Assembly: GCF_001039355.2 (NCBI RefSeq)
Contig: NW_019775972.1
Coordinates: 1-64,000, forward strand
Direction of reading: 5' to 3'
Length of the DNA: 64,000 nucleotides
Source of the DNA: Lingula anatina
Lineage: Eukaryota > Brachiopoda > Lingulata > Lingulida > Lingulidae
How positions within the stretch are numbered: the first letter of the stretch is position 1; each line of letters begins with the position of its first letter. The notes below the pieces were generated by a model. It did no database searches. It was not told the DNA's origin and worked only from the letters and a program-made list of their open reading frames with translations. The position numbers and the translations under genes were made by a program. Below are positions 13,301 through 21,890 of the stretch, piece by piece.

Positions 13301-16300
13301 ATAAATACATATTATTAGGATCAACTGCAACATAAATCCTACTGCTTTATTACGCAGGTTCCAAAAATTTTCGTACATCTGTTTCCACATGTACTGCCTA
13401 TCACGACCACGAGTTGGCTAGAGTGCACATGAACTTAATGGAGGCTCACAGTTTGAGTTTCTTTTTTATCAAAATGAAATAAAATGAAGAAAGAATTCAG
13501 TCTCGGTCTCGGGCTGGACAATACCTATCAAAGCTTCAACTGGATGAAAGAGACCGCCTTACTTTGCTGTTTCGTAATGCACATGTTATTGCCAAAAACA
13601 ACAGGTGATTAATAGATGTTTTTAAGGACATACATTTGATATTACTAGCTACACGTTCTTCATACTTGTATTGGTTTTAGTCCTTGTGTCGTTCTACCAT
13701 GCCCTTTTCATTAAGTAATAAAAAACTTTTACAATCTTTTTCTTTCAATTTATTTTTTCCAAAGTTTATGAAATATATGGAAAACATTTTATATTAGATA
13801 TATTGTCGATGATTGAAATGATAAAAAATACACCAGAAAACAAATAATTTTACGTATTTCTATAATTTTACTTTGGTCTGACAGAACTTTCAAGCTTATC
13901 ACACTGAATATCTAACAGATTTATGGCCTTTTGTAAAGTCTGTAAACCATTGAAAAACTCAATGCAATAAATACTAGGGAGGGGTGGGGGATCCAGTAAC
14001 CTGTAATCATATCTGTTTATTCATTTTAATTAGGAATCATTTTAATTAGGAATATTCTTCCACGGCTGTGTAAGGAATGAGACCATTAAATTAAGGTTGT
14101 GGTGTACGTGCAGGTCATGAGGTGAATCAATGACTCATAAGTGATCAAGTACGTGTAAGGTACAAGATGTAACGCGTGACAACTGGCATTGAACCAAAAA
14201 AAAAAAAAAAAAAAAAACGAAAACGAAAATGTAACTAAAATGAACATGCAATTACATCATATGTATATACACTTTTTATCAACACCGACACACACTGCTT
14301 ACAGGCCCGTAGCCAGCAATTTCAAAAGGGGGGGTTCTTTTTTTTTTTTTTTTGAAAAAGTGGACCTTTTTCCATAAATACTTCGTGTACCTAGCTCTAA
14401 TTTTTCCCAGAGTGGACCTTTTCCCAGCAAAAGGGGCGGTTTTTTCGAACCCCCTAACCCCCCTGGCTACGGGCTCGGTTTAAATAAAATTAGATTAGGG
14501 TGTCTGTATTGTTTTTCACAAAGTGGTCAAAAGATTATGATCAAATATTGCGCCATTACTGTTACCTCCATCGTGAATACGCATGCCAATCGTTCCACCT
14601 GTGTACAGGACCAGGACTTTCGATTCATCTTTGTAGTCGAGATCAGTCGTCTTCAGTTCCGTGTCGGTTGTCTTTAACTTCTCCGGTCTGTATGACGGAT
14701 CCATGGAAGTTTTCCCTTCAAAGTCGGAGGCAACATATTATTGGTGGGCTTTAATATTTTTTCAATATATCTCTATTATTTCATGGGGTGATATTATTGG
14801 TATTTTTTAATGACGTTTAATATCGATATTTAAACATTGGAGTTCAAACACGGTCGCGAACATTAATAAAAGTGATTGCTCTCAGGGTATCCTGAAGCAT
14901 GCGTATGCCCAGGCATAACTTCTGTGGAAGAAAACCTGGTTGGGGAAAAACTCGAAAAAGAGCAGTAATATTAAAGAAAAAATAACTTCTGTAATAAAAA
15001 GGTTCGTAATCCTAATGCGTTTAAGGAAATAAAGTGTTTTGTGCTTTGAGAATTTGTTTCTGAAGGGTATTTCAACTGAAATATTAAATAATTTAAAAGA
15101 TTTAACATTTTATAATTTGAAACACAAGTTCTGCGTCTGTGTTCACTTAATGTGCAGTATTTGATACGTACGTCAGTATATTTTAAATTATGTATGGAGA
15201 TTTAACATGGTATTACCTTAATGGGATATAAGAAGGGCACATACGAATTTTTTAAAAGAATGTTGGGTGTAAAAAGGAGAACTAGTGATACTTAGTTCAT
15301 TGTACATGCACGTAACTTAGTACATTATGAAACCGGGAGATACCCACTTCTTTTAAGTACATAGCTACGATTTTTTAATATTGATTTAAATCCGTTCTTC
15401 GAAAAATTGTATTATAACAGCGTGCTATAAAGATCTACTGAACAAAAAATTTGATTGGGTAATTTGAGTATACGGAATGATCTGGAGACACTTGACTTGT
15501 CATTAATTTTTCACGAAAACATGTCAGATAATTTTATACTGTCCTTGATAGAGTAAATATTGAAAGATAATTTTAGTCAAACACTGACCGGGGAAATATC
15601 CACAAGGAGTAAAGGGCTATTGTACCAACATCTTGTTCATAATTTTACAGTGCAATTCTATTTAGATAAGCCAATTTCACAGAAATATAAGGAATTAATT
15701 GCCAAATTTAGACTTTCATCACATATTCTAGCTGTAGAAACTGGAAGGTGCAGACACAAATAAAAATTAAGAACCGGTAAACTACGTATTTTAGATGACA
15801 TCGAGGATGAATTTCATTTTATTCTTTTAAGAATTTTAAAATGTCTTTGCTACAGAACGTTTAGGCAGAAGCACATCAAGAAATTTATAATACAAAACAA
15901 AGTGTTTTCAAGCTAATTAAATTGTTATCACTTAACAATGTTTCACAATTAAACAACTTATGGAAGTACTTAAAATGTTCATCGGAGGTAAGATTAACGT
16001 CAGTCTGATGAGTTTTTATCATTACCACTAATAGTTGTATTGTTGTTTTTATGACTCTAGAAGTTGTAAACTTTTCGTATGACTTTATATTTTTATTGCA
16101 TTTCATTCTGATGAGCCGTAGGGCGCAAGGGTTTAATAAATTGAATTGAATTTCACAAATAACATGGACCTCATATCGAATTATCAAAAGTACCCTCAAT
16201 TCATTCAAATACAGTATATTTATACTAGTTGGGATAACCATAATTAAATGCTAGTTAAAGAAGTGAATAGACGGGAAAATGGCTTCACGGGTAAGATCCC

Positions 16301-18162
16301 TCGGGTAAGAGATTTGAATGAGTAAGAACTTTTATCAGGAGTCAGAAAAGTCATCTTACAGGTAGACAACGCAGCTCATTTTGACAGCCCTCTCTCCTCC
16401 GGTGGCACGATTGTCGTCATCGGACCACGTGACGACGTAGCTCATTAACTCCCAGGCCGAGCAAAGAGGACGTTTTTTAAAGCCCAAAATTTACAAAATG
16501 AGCTTTTAATTTGTGTATTTGGATAAAGATATCGATAGTTGCCCGTTGATCATGCATTTTCTTGTTTTCTTTCCATTGTCTTTGCGTGATTACAAAATAT
16601 TTTCCATTCGCATGTTGCAAGTCACCATGAAACATTTCCTTATTAGGTAATCCTAATGCTTATCCTGATGCTTGAATCATATCCAAAACTCAGTTATCAT
16701 GTGATAAACAGATGATCGAAATTAAAATATGTTATGAAATTAACCAATCACATGAACTGTTACTGACTTTGACCTTTTTCCATCTTTTTCTGACACTAAA
16801 AAATGTTCTACACTTGTTGACTCTTGATGAAACTTAACTTACACTCAATAACTCAATATTATATCTCCCTATCCTTTTACTCTTTTGATTCCGTTTTAAT
16901 TGTTATCTGTAATTAGTGAAAGTGTAAGTCATTCGCTTTACAACAGTAAAGATTGTGATAGTAAAGTTTAAGATTGTGCATTTCACCACTATTTGTTTTT
17001 TATTGTAAAATCCAACTTTTTAAGTTGCAAATAAATACATATTATTATGATCAACAGCAACATAAACCCTGCTGCTTTATTAAACAGGTTCTAAAAAATT
17101 TCGTACATCTGTTTCCACATGTACTGCCTATCACGACCACGAGTTGGCTAGAGTGCACATGAACTTAATGGAGGCTCACAGTTTGAGTTTTTTTTATCAA
17201 AATGAAATAAAATGAAGAAAGAATTCAACTCGGTCTCGGACTGGACAATACCTATCAAAGCTTCAACTGGATGAAAGAGACCGCCTTACTTTGCTGTTTC
17301 GTAATGCACATGTTATTGCCAAAAACAACAGGTGATTAAAAGATTTTTTTATGGACATACATTTGATATTACTAGCTACACGTTCTTCATACTTGTATTG
17401 ATTTTAGTCCTTGTGTCGTTCTACCATGCCCTTTTCATTAAGTAATAAAAAACTTTTACAATCTTTATCTTTCAATTTATTTTTTCCAAAGTTTATGAAA
17501 TATATGGAAAACATTTTATATTCGATTTATTGTCGATGATTGAAATGACAAAAAATACACCAGAAAACAAATAATTTTACGTATTTCTATAATTTTACTT
17601 TGGTCTGACAGAACTTTCAAGCTTGTCACACCGAATATCTAACAGATTTATGGCCTTTGTAAAGTCTGTAAACCATTGAAATACTCGATGCAATAAATAC
17701 TAGGGAGGGGTGGGGGATCCAGTAACCTGTTATAATATCTGTTTATTCATTTTAATTAGGAGTCATTTTAATTAGGAATATTCTTCCACAGCTGTGTANT
17801 TACAGGCACTTTCGAATTTGTTACTAAGATAAGATTTTTAAGAAAGTTTGTAGGTGCAATAAAAATTCCACTCACTACATTTGCAATCATCTGTGATTGA
17901 AATATACACGTAAGGTGTTGATATTATCTATGACATATTTTACCTTTATCAACCAGCGGTTCATACAAATGTTTTTTTCTATATGTAAACAATTGCCATA
18001 TGTCACATTAAAGTAAGATAAACAAATAAATGTCCTAAAGACACTAACCCACATACTCTTTTCCAACTCACCTACAACCTCTCCAATGCTAGCCAAACTT
18101 ATTCTGCGCATCAGGCGCCTTTGTTTTCCTTTGCCGACAGCATATTGGTCACCGGTTGCCAT
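1093..18162 (-). CDS. ASPG: Lysophospholipase / L-asparaginase with C-terminal ankyrin repeat, spliced gene
   Basis: This cytosolic type enzyme should hydrolyse L-asparagine to aspartate and ammonia; mammalian members are also credited with lysophospholipase activity. Exons in coding order are 18072-18162, 14566-14715, 5210-5351, 4762-4873, 4519-4644, 3902-3985, 3490-3616, 3158-3270, 2636-2821, 1931-2044, a doubtful 1463-1556 and a last exon 1093-1283. From 14715 to 1931 every junction has GT-AG ends and a matching phase. Visible family motifs are the catalytic-threonine block [42 protein letters not shown] and [17 protein letters not shown]. The ankyrin-like end reads [14 protein letters not shown]. 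About 414 residues precede the ankyrin part, fitting the 550-600 residue family size. The first two introns are unusually long (3.4 and 9.2 kb) and full of repeats. The gene-level call is firm; the first exon and the ankyrin exon joins are inferred. Confidence 0.88.
1463..1556 (-). CDS. ASPG: Doubtful asparaginase-to-ankyrin linker exon
   Basis: After acceptor TTTTTAG the frame reads [16 protein letters not shown] and then stops. LRGE is expected here in the family. A different frame of the same stretch reads [15 protein letters not shown], which looks like the start of an ankyrin repeat, and ends at donor GTAAGG. An alternative donor GTGGGT after GAATTGG would join in phase to AG|GGGCAG at 1283 and skip the first half-repeat. 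The true structure cannot be settled from sequence alone. Confidence 0.4.
1931..2044 (-). CDS. ASPG: Asparaginase exon 10
   Basis: A 38-codon phase-0 exon reads [20 protein letters not shown], then [18 protein letters not shown]. The GxDMTxEAALAKL motif ends the asparaginase domain. Splice sites are CCAG and GTAAGA. Confidence 0.92.
2636..2821 (-). CDS. ASPG: Asparaginase exon 9
   Basis: A 62-codon phase-0 exon reads [20 protein letters not shown], continues [20 protein letters not shown] and ends NPGYATGK. PLKGxVLExYGxGNAP is a strong asparaginase C-terminal-domain motif. Confidence 0.92.
3158..3270 (-). CDS. ASPG: Asparaginase exon 8
   Basis: Acceptor CACAG and donor GTTAGT bound a segment containing [20 protein letters not shown] and ending AM. 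It corresponds to the VGLLRLYPG region of the family. The open frame is kept across both junctions. Confidence 0.82.
3490..3616 (-). CDS. ASPG: Asparaginase exon 7
   Basis: Acceptor TTTCTAG and donor GTATGA bound [20 protein letters not shown], then [22 protein letters not shown]. The [13 protein letters not shown] segment and the following SPNFPPLA match the family order. Confidence 0.88.
3856..3888. repeat. CA/TG dinucleotide microsatellite
   Basis: About 16 uninterrupted CA units lie in the intron just after the 3902-3985 exon. Confidence 0.95.
3902..3985 (-). CDS. ASPG: Asparaginase exon 6, SDGRDN motif
   Basis: An 84-base phase-0 exon reads [20 protein letters not shown] and then [19 protein letters not shown] is a conserved substrate-pocket segment. 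A CA microsatellite lies 14 bases beyond its donor. Confidence 0.9.
4519..4644 (-). CDS. ASPG: Asparaginase exon 5, HGTDT motif
   Basis: It reads [20 protein letters not shown], then [22 protein letters not shown], and ends at donor GTAAGT. HGTDTM supplies the conserved Thr-Asp pair of the second active-site triad, and LTGSQ is the conserved strand after it. Both motifs are intact, so the enzyme is expected to be active. Confidence 0.92.
4762..4873 (-). CDS. ASPG: Asparaginase exon 4
   Basis: Acceptor TTCAG and donor GTAAAT bound [20 protein letters not shown], then [17 protein letters not shown]. The EPLLDSxxMTxxDW pattern is typical of the family. Confidence 0.87.
5210..5351 (-). CDS. ASPG: Asparaginase exon 3
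   Basis: The acceptor TATAG and donor GTGAGT bound the reading [20 protein letters not shown]...[18 protein letters not shown]. The phase joins the previous exon's G to form GVYTPEP, as expected for the segment after the catalytic motif in this family. Confidence 0.85.
6148..6390 (+). pseudogene. Non-LTR retrotransposon reverse transcriptase fragment
   Basis: The plus-strand frame reads [20 protein letters not shown], then [20 protein letters not shown] and [19 protein letters not shown]. The KSTGPDxIPNWxLxxLA block is the start of the reverse transcriptase domain of CR1/jockey-type retrotransposons. The similarity stops near 6390, before the catalytic YxDD, so this is a dead fragment inside the long asparaginase intron. 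Confidence 0.8.
6501..6600 (+). repeat. tRNA-derived SINE head
   Basis: The stretch beginning GGCCCGATAGCTCAGGCGGT then AGAGC has a good tRNA D-arm/A-box, and CTGTTAACGAG resembles an anticodon arm. The T-arm/B-box (GGTCCC) is degenerate and no acceptor stem closes. This fits a SINE relic, not a functional tRNA. Confidence 0.5.
7275..7354 (+). repeat. ~80 bp inverted repeat, left copy
   Basis: It begins GTTGTAAAGCGAATGACTTA and ends AAAAGGATAGGGAG. The reverse complement occurs almost unchanged at 13150-13229 and 16865-16944. It could be the left terminus of a large DNA transposon. Immediately outside it is GTA. Confidence 0.75.
7848..8672. repeat. Duplicated 0.85 kb block, copy 1
   Basis: It begins AAAATGAGCATTCAAAATTG and is repeated at 9636-10525. 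Inside each copy a ~180 bp subunit recurs (GGGCTCTCGTTGCAAT ... TTTTAATATTCTTTTATCAA ... ACACTGCTCTGAAGTATATA). No protein similarity is visible. Confidence 0.85.
9636..10525. repeat. Duplicated 0.85 kb block, copy 2
   Basis: This is the second copy of 7848-8672 with small indels. It includes a long TA tract at 10279-10340 where copy 1 has only a few TA units. Confidence 0.85.
10279..10340. repeat. TA microsatellite
   Basis: About 31 consecutive TA units lie inside the second 0.85 kb block. They expanded after the block was duplicated. Confidence 0.95.
11370..11540 (-). pseudogene. C-terminal tail of an RTE/CR1-like retrotransposon
   Basis: The minus strand reads [20 protein letters not shown], then [20 protein letters not shown] and TLDRRN before a stop. 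This GRPxxTWRR...A.DRxxW+xxxxxxCPT signature is the extreme C-terminus of many non-LTR ORF2 proteins. It is absent from copy 2 of the surrounding block, so it inserted after duplication or was lost from copy 2. Confidence 0.8.
11848..12260 (+). pseudogene. Non-LTR ORF2 C-terminal remnant, copy 1
   Basis: The plus strand reads [20 protein letters not shown], then [18 protein letters not shown] and, after a frame break, [12 protein letters not shown]. The KFRLSxHxLxxETGR...IEDExHFxL order is typical of the zinc-knuckle end of retroelement reverse transcriptases common in marine invertebrates. Stops and frameshifts show it is dead. Confidence 0.75.
13150..13229 (-). repeat. ~80 bp inverted repeat, first right copy
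   Basis: It runs from CTCCCTATCCTTTTACTC to GCTTTACAAC and pairs with 7275-7354. The sequence after CAACA is GTA, the same three bases that precede TGTTG at the left copy, so a GTA target duplication is possible. Confidence 0.75.
13483..13604 (+). pseudogene. hAT/ZNF862-like transposase exon fragment, copy 1
   Basis: The plus strand reads [20 protein letters not shown], then [13 protein letters not shown], and stops at CAG|GTGATT, a possible donor. NAHxIAKNNRP is a pattern I associate with the N-terminal part of hAT-derived transposases. Nothing downstream continues it within the block. The family call is tentative. Confidence 0.4.
14194..14216. repeat. Poly-A tract
   Basis: About 23 A bases follow GAACC. 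This may be the tail of a retroposed sequence, but no body is recognisable upstream. Confidence 0.8.
14303..14476. mobile_element. Short MITE-like element with GCCCGTAGCCAG ends
   Basis: It starts GGCCCGTAGCCAG and ends CTGGCTACGGGCT, which are reverse complements. In between are a T tract, AAAGTGGACCTTTTT twice, and GGTTTTTTCGAACCCCCTAA. The form matches small elements common in marine invertebrate genomes, from memory. It lies just downstream of the catalytic asparaginase exon. Confidence 0.65.
14566..14715 (-). CDS. ASPG: Asparaginase exon with catalytic TGGTIG motif
   Basis: It reads [18 protein letters not shown]... and then [19 protein letters not shown], followed by donor GTAACA in phase 1. 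The threonine of TGGTIG is the primary nucleophile region of bacterial-type asparaginases. An internal ATG at 14702-14704 could be the start codon if the 18 kb exon is not used. The exon sits alone in the spacer between two copies of a ~3 kb repeat. Confidence 0.85.
15560..15990 (+). pseudogene. Non-LTR ORF2 C-terminal remnant, copy 2
   Basis: This is the duplicate of the 11848 remnant, with a few amino-acid differences (for example VHN for VDN and AKF for GKF) and the same frame break before DDIEDEFHF. The shared break means the sequence was already dead before the block was duplicated. Confidence 0.75.
16865..16944 (-). repeat. ~80 bp inverted repeat, second right copy
   Basis: This is the duplicate of 13150-13229 carried by the second copy of the 3 kb block. 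It too is followed by GTA after CAACA. Confidence 0.75.
17211..17331 (+). pseudogene. hAT/ZNF862-like transposase exon fragment, copy 2
   Basis: This duplicates 13483-13604 but has a one-base deletion near the start (CAACTCGG where copy 1 has CAGTCTCGG), so the frame is broken. Confidence 0.4.
18072..18162 (-). CDS. ASPG: Candidate first coding exon of the asparaginase gene
   Basis: The exon opens [20 protein letters not shown] and ends [10 protein letters not shown] plus one base, followed by a strong donor GTGAGT. Phase 1 fits the acceptor at 14716-14717 (GAAG|GG), which would read ...[13 protein letters not shown]... into the catalytic exon. The basic, serine-containing leader (RRIS resembles a PKA site) is absent from the human protein as I remember it. 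The alternative is that translation starts at the ATG at 14704 and this exon is 5' sequence of another transcript. Confidence 0.5.
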
Positions 18163-19190
18163 TTTTTAAAGCTAAAAATAGAATTTTAAAATTGGGCCAA
18201 TTAAATTTGGCATTTCCCAAAATATAGCACTGTTCATTTAAATGCTGATCAAAATAAAAACAACAGATCGCTGCTCAGCTCTGGCACTTTTCCAAATTAC
18301 ATATTCGACGAAAGTTTAGAGAAATCTTCAGTGCGTTTTGACCCTAAGAGTAGGCTGAATGCGTTTGAGTTGTAAAAAACGGACAATGCAATTTCGCACC
18401 AAGTAACAGGGTTACGTGGGCACCTATTTCACGGCACGTAACTCACCTACTTTTCTTATAGTCAACAAACTAATCTGTAAATATTATGTAAGTTTTCAAG
18501 GTCACGCACAACCCTTTAGATGAAGCACAGTGTACACACGGAGAACACCCATGGAAAACAGACTTTCGCCGCGTTTTCAATACTTTTGGATTTTTTAATG
18601 TCCAAAACGTACAACGTTTACTTAAATATTGTAGCGATTTTTTATTCCCTCCAAAGATGATCTAGGGAAGAGCCGTTCAGATGGATACACTGATGCTCGT
18701 TGTTTTGCGTTCCTGACACCGGCGTTAAACAAGTTACAAGAAACAAGTTTTTTAAAAGTTCATAAACATGTAATTCAAACTGCAACTGTAAACCGTAACA
18801 ATAAAGCGAAAGAATAATGCAACATCTCTGAAGTCAGTTTGAAAGTCAGTTCCTCATAATGTCCACACAGAGAGCCATGTTACGCTCGATCAATTTCACA
18901 CTTAAGTCTTAAAGCTCAACTGCAATGTTCTCTCTTTAAAAGTAAAGTCAACACGATTACTTAGTCCACTTAGAATGTACGTGCACAGTTTCTCTCCTTC
19001 ACTACGGATCCGGTTCACTGTACTTATGGGAAAGTAACGAGCTCGGTATCTGAAACTCGGCCCTCAGGAAAGCGGGATTGCGACGGTCAACACATAAGTT
19101 CGCATCACATACTAGTAACTAGCTTGCTGTACTTCTAGAGGTAGCGGGCACGGTATCTTAAACTCGGCCCTCAGGAAAAGCTAGATCCCC
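18163..19190. other. Upstream flank of the asparaginase gene
   Basis: No coding region is supported. If the exon at 18072-18162 is real, this should hold the 5' UTR and promoter. I see no convincing TATA box or initiator. A 31 bp phrase (CGGTATCTGAAACTCGGCCC then TCAGGAAAGC) at 19043-19073 recurs at 19151-19181. Confidence 0.4.
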
Positions 19191-19191
19191 A

Positions 19192-19388
19192 CGGTTTCGG
19201 CTCGGCTGTCTCTCCTACAGGCTCGGCTGGTCGGCTGTTTCGGCTGGATACTCGGCTGGTCTGCTGTCTCGGCTGGATAGTCGGCTGTCTCGGCTGATCG
19301 ACTGTATCGGCTGGACACTCGGCTGGTTGGCTGGACACTCGGCTGGTTGGCTGGATGCTCGGCTGGTCGGCTGTCTCGGCTGGAAAGT
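19192..19388. repeat. GC-rich CGGCTGG minisatellite
   Basis: Variants of TCGGCTGGTCGGCTGTC, TCGGCTGGATACTCGG and TTGGCTGGACACTCGGC are repeated about a dozen times. The minus-strand frame is open (ETADQPSIQPKQPTSRA) only because the unit lacks stops, so I do not call it a gene. Confidence 0.9.
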
Positions 19389-19953
19389 AAAGTCTCTCTA
19401 TTGCAGTGATAGCACACCTCGGTAAAGCCTCATCGGCGTCTTACCATTAGGGAGGTCAGGTCACACCGCTCACGCGAAAACGAAAAATTCAACCTCGCTG
19501 TTTGTTTTTCATCATACCTTCCAAGATTTGGCTCCTATGATAAATGTGAAAACATATTTAAAAAGTGCATTGAATGTCCTTTTTAACAATATGTGTAACA
19601 ATGTATCATTTCTCCGTTGTAAGCCTCCAGCCACGAAAATGCTGTGAGAAATCGCCAGTGATTTCACTTCCTCGTTTGGTTTCCACTATCTACGAATTTT
19701 GCTCAACCTGCGCGTTTCGCGCCATTTTTCCAAAAGCTCCTTACGGCGTCCCGGATGTTATGTCCTCGTATTTAGCCACATATTCGTGCAGAGAATGAGC
19801 CAAGCGTTCGAATGAGGGGTTACAGAAGATGATTTAACCGAAAACAGCAACCACAACTCTCGGTTCAAATAAGTTTTTTACTTATCATTTTTTGGTAAGA
19901 CAGCCGTTAACAGCCGTTAGAAAATCAGTGACTTTGATCTTACCGCAAACAAA

Positions 19954-20100
19954 ATGGCGGACGCACCAAGCTGTTCTGCTGGTGGAAAAGTAACTGCACT
20001 TTCAGCACCCAAAGAGGATCAAGATATCAGAATATCTAATCAGAAAATCTTTGAATTGTTCACGAAACCCAAGGATATTGATAAAACTTCTGCAATTTAA
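19954..20100 (+). CDS. Unrecognised 48-codon ORF, possible first exon
   Basis: The ORF starts in the context AACAAAATGGCGG, a good animal start context. It reads MADAPSCSAGGKVTALSAPK, then EDQDIRISNQKIFELFTKP and ends DKTSAI with TAA. A weak donor (AAA|GTAACT) follows GGK. It faces away from the asparaginase gene, so a shared promoter is conceivable. I recognise no family, and the sequence just after it is AT-rich and non-coding. Confidence 0.25.
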   Translation: MADAPSCSAGGKVTALSAPKEDQDIRISNQKIFELFTKPKDIDKTSAI

Positions 20101-20352
20101 GAATATAGAGTTTATTTTATTTTTCAAACAAAGTATGAAATTACGTAAGATATTGATGGGCCTAATGCTTTTTTTCACCTTGAACTCGCTATTAGTGATC
20201 ATAAAAAGGGGAATCTTAATTAAAATCACGGAGAAATGCAATAACTCTATTATCGTAAATGACAGCCAAAGCAAGTGAAGAAAAGTAGCATTTATTTATT
20301 TTTTCTCAACAAAATAAAAAAAGAACAATTCCTAAAACTGCCATTACGTTAT

Positions 20353-20368
20353 GGGGGGGGGGGGGGGG
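20353..20368. repeat. Poly-G tract
   Basis: A run of 16 G bases borders the inverted-repeat nest. Similar C or G runs at 23246-23259 and 23986-24000 occupy matching places in the partner arms. Confidence 0.9.
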
Positions 20369-20369
20369 A

Positions 20370-20590
20370 GGTTCAACTTGCCCCAGTTAGCCCCAGGGTT
20401 GGGGCAAGTTGGCACCCTATACGAAAATGAAGTAAGTATCCCATGTAAATGCCCTGAAATGCATTTTTACACATTTTTTATTTATTAAATTGATTTTTTG
20501 AGAGTCTTTGATGAATATATAGTGTAAATGAGGCAGATTTATCGAGATTTCAGTACGTCACGCTGTATTTGTTGCAAGAACCAAAATACA
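20370..20590 (+). repeat. ~210 bp inverted repeat, left arm
   Basis: It contains CAACTTGCCCCAGTTAGCCC, GGTTGGGGCAAGTTGGCACC and GAGAGTCTTTGATGAATA. The reverse complement, diverged, is at 23222-23447. Confidence 0.8.
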
Positions 20591-20884
20591 GACTTGACAT
20601 TTAATATGGAATTTTTTCCAAATCATTTTTCATAAGTTTTTTCCTATTTTGCTCACTGATAAATAAAAATAACGATTAAAATTGTGTTTTAATAACTTTT
20701 AATTATCTCTTTGATGTCACTGTGACATCATTTCATTAATTGAATTCGCCAGTGAAGAAAAGAAAAATACATTGCCTATTCTATGTCATACAACAACCAT
20801 TAAAAACGTTTTTTTTTTATCTCCATATTGTCCTAATTATCGTCTGTAAAAGAGTTACTCGCCCCACAAAGGAGCCTCATGTCA

Positions 20885-21890
20885 GTGATTAGCCCGACCT
20901 CTCCTGGCTGCTACCAGGGCTCTCAAGCGGCAAGACATTTCTTGGGATAGGTTTTTTGAGTTCAATCTGAAATAACATACCAGGCATCGGTCAAAACATG
21001 TCCAATTTGGTCCAGTTTTGTTGTAGGACATGTAGGCCGTTGATTCGGCGAGTAATGGCCTACCAACATATTGTCTATGTGGTTCAAATATGGCGATTTT
21101 GATGACCAAGGTAGCTGCTTATTCCCTTGGTTCTGCAAGTTATCTACTATTAAAAGTGCTCTGTGTGAACCGACAATCTCACCGTGCAGCCTAAAATTCA
21201 AAGTAAGCCCCAATGATAGACAAATGGTTCCCAGATTATTCCTTCATTTGATCTGGTTCAGGTTTTTATCGATGCCTACCATTGGTGTTTCGGCACCAAT
21301 GTGGTATCCACTCCAAATACTGACGCTGTCAATGACCCTAGTCACTTCATATGCGGCAGACGCCTCGCCGTAGACCTCATCTGGATTTCTGTAAACTCTG
21401 TTTTGACTACTTGAGCGATACAGGTGAAATCTGACCTCAATAAAGAAAGCCACGAGGTTTCAGTGTTCAACCCAGAAACGGTAATGGTCCCCATTTCATT
21501 AGAGAAACAGACGACGATGTTTTACTGTTTGCCGTGGAGGTCTTGGAGGTCGTCTGGTATCCTAATCTGCTAAAACCAGTTTGATGTTCGCTAAGGGCCT
21601 TGAAAAACGCATTTTTGTGGCAATTTAGCCCTCGTTCTGAACGGACTGGGTGTTTTTTGTTTAGCTGCAGCACCATATCCCGAAAGACGAGTCCTGTACC
21701 CTGGTGGTAAGATTTCGGTACATTGGGTGAGACCTCAGTCTATAGCTAGGTACATCAGTCTGGGCATTCCTCTTTAAAAATGTGCGGACCGTTCCGTTTG
21801 GCGCAATAATCTGTCTGGCAATGTCTGTCTTTTTTGCGCCATTCTGCCACAGATTAACAATTCTGTAATACACTGCTTAGCTCATTTTAC
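20885..21890 (-). pseudogene. Broken Tc1-family transposase
   Basis: Three minus-strand fragments in different frames follow transposase order. First is a helix-turn-helix segment, RIVNLWQNGAKKTDIARQI, near 21870-21800. The middle reads VRFHLYRSSSQNRVYRNPDE, then IWSGYHIGAETPMVGIDKNLN near 21430-21250. The end reads LPWSSKSPYLNHIDNML near 21110-21060, matching the Tc1 LPWPxxSPDLNPIExxW motif. The catalytic pattern is damaged (SPYLNHIDN for SPDLNPIEH) and several frameshifts separate the pieces, so it is inactive. Confidence 0.85.

Larger units (their letters stand above)
10811..14068. repeat. ~3.2 kb duplicated block, copy 1
   Basis: The block begins TTGGTGGGCTTTAATATTTT and ends TTCTTCCACGGCTGTGTA. 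It matches 14743-17798 along its length with scattered substitutions and indels. It holds a retrotransposon C-terminal remnant, the ~80 bp inverted repeat and a transposase-like exon. This copy alone carries a short RTE-type tail (about 11370-11540) and extra sequence near 11210-11320. Confidence 0.9.
14743..17798. repeat. ~3.1 kb duplicated block, copy 2
   Basis: This is the second copy of 10811-14068 in the same orientation. It starts about 27 bases from the acceptor side of the catalytic asparaginase exon and stops at the single undetermined base at 17799, which raises the possibility of an assembly join. Confidence 0.9.

Noticed and set aside
19181-19417. Repeat protein gene on the minus strand
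   Set aside because: The frame is open only because the CGGCTGG unit lacks stops; no splice or start context supports it.
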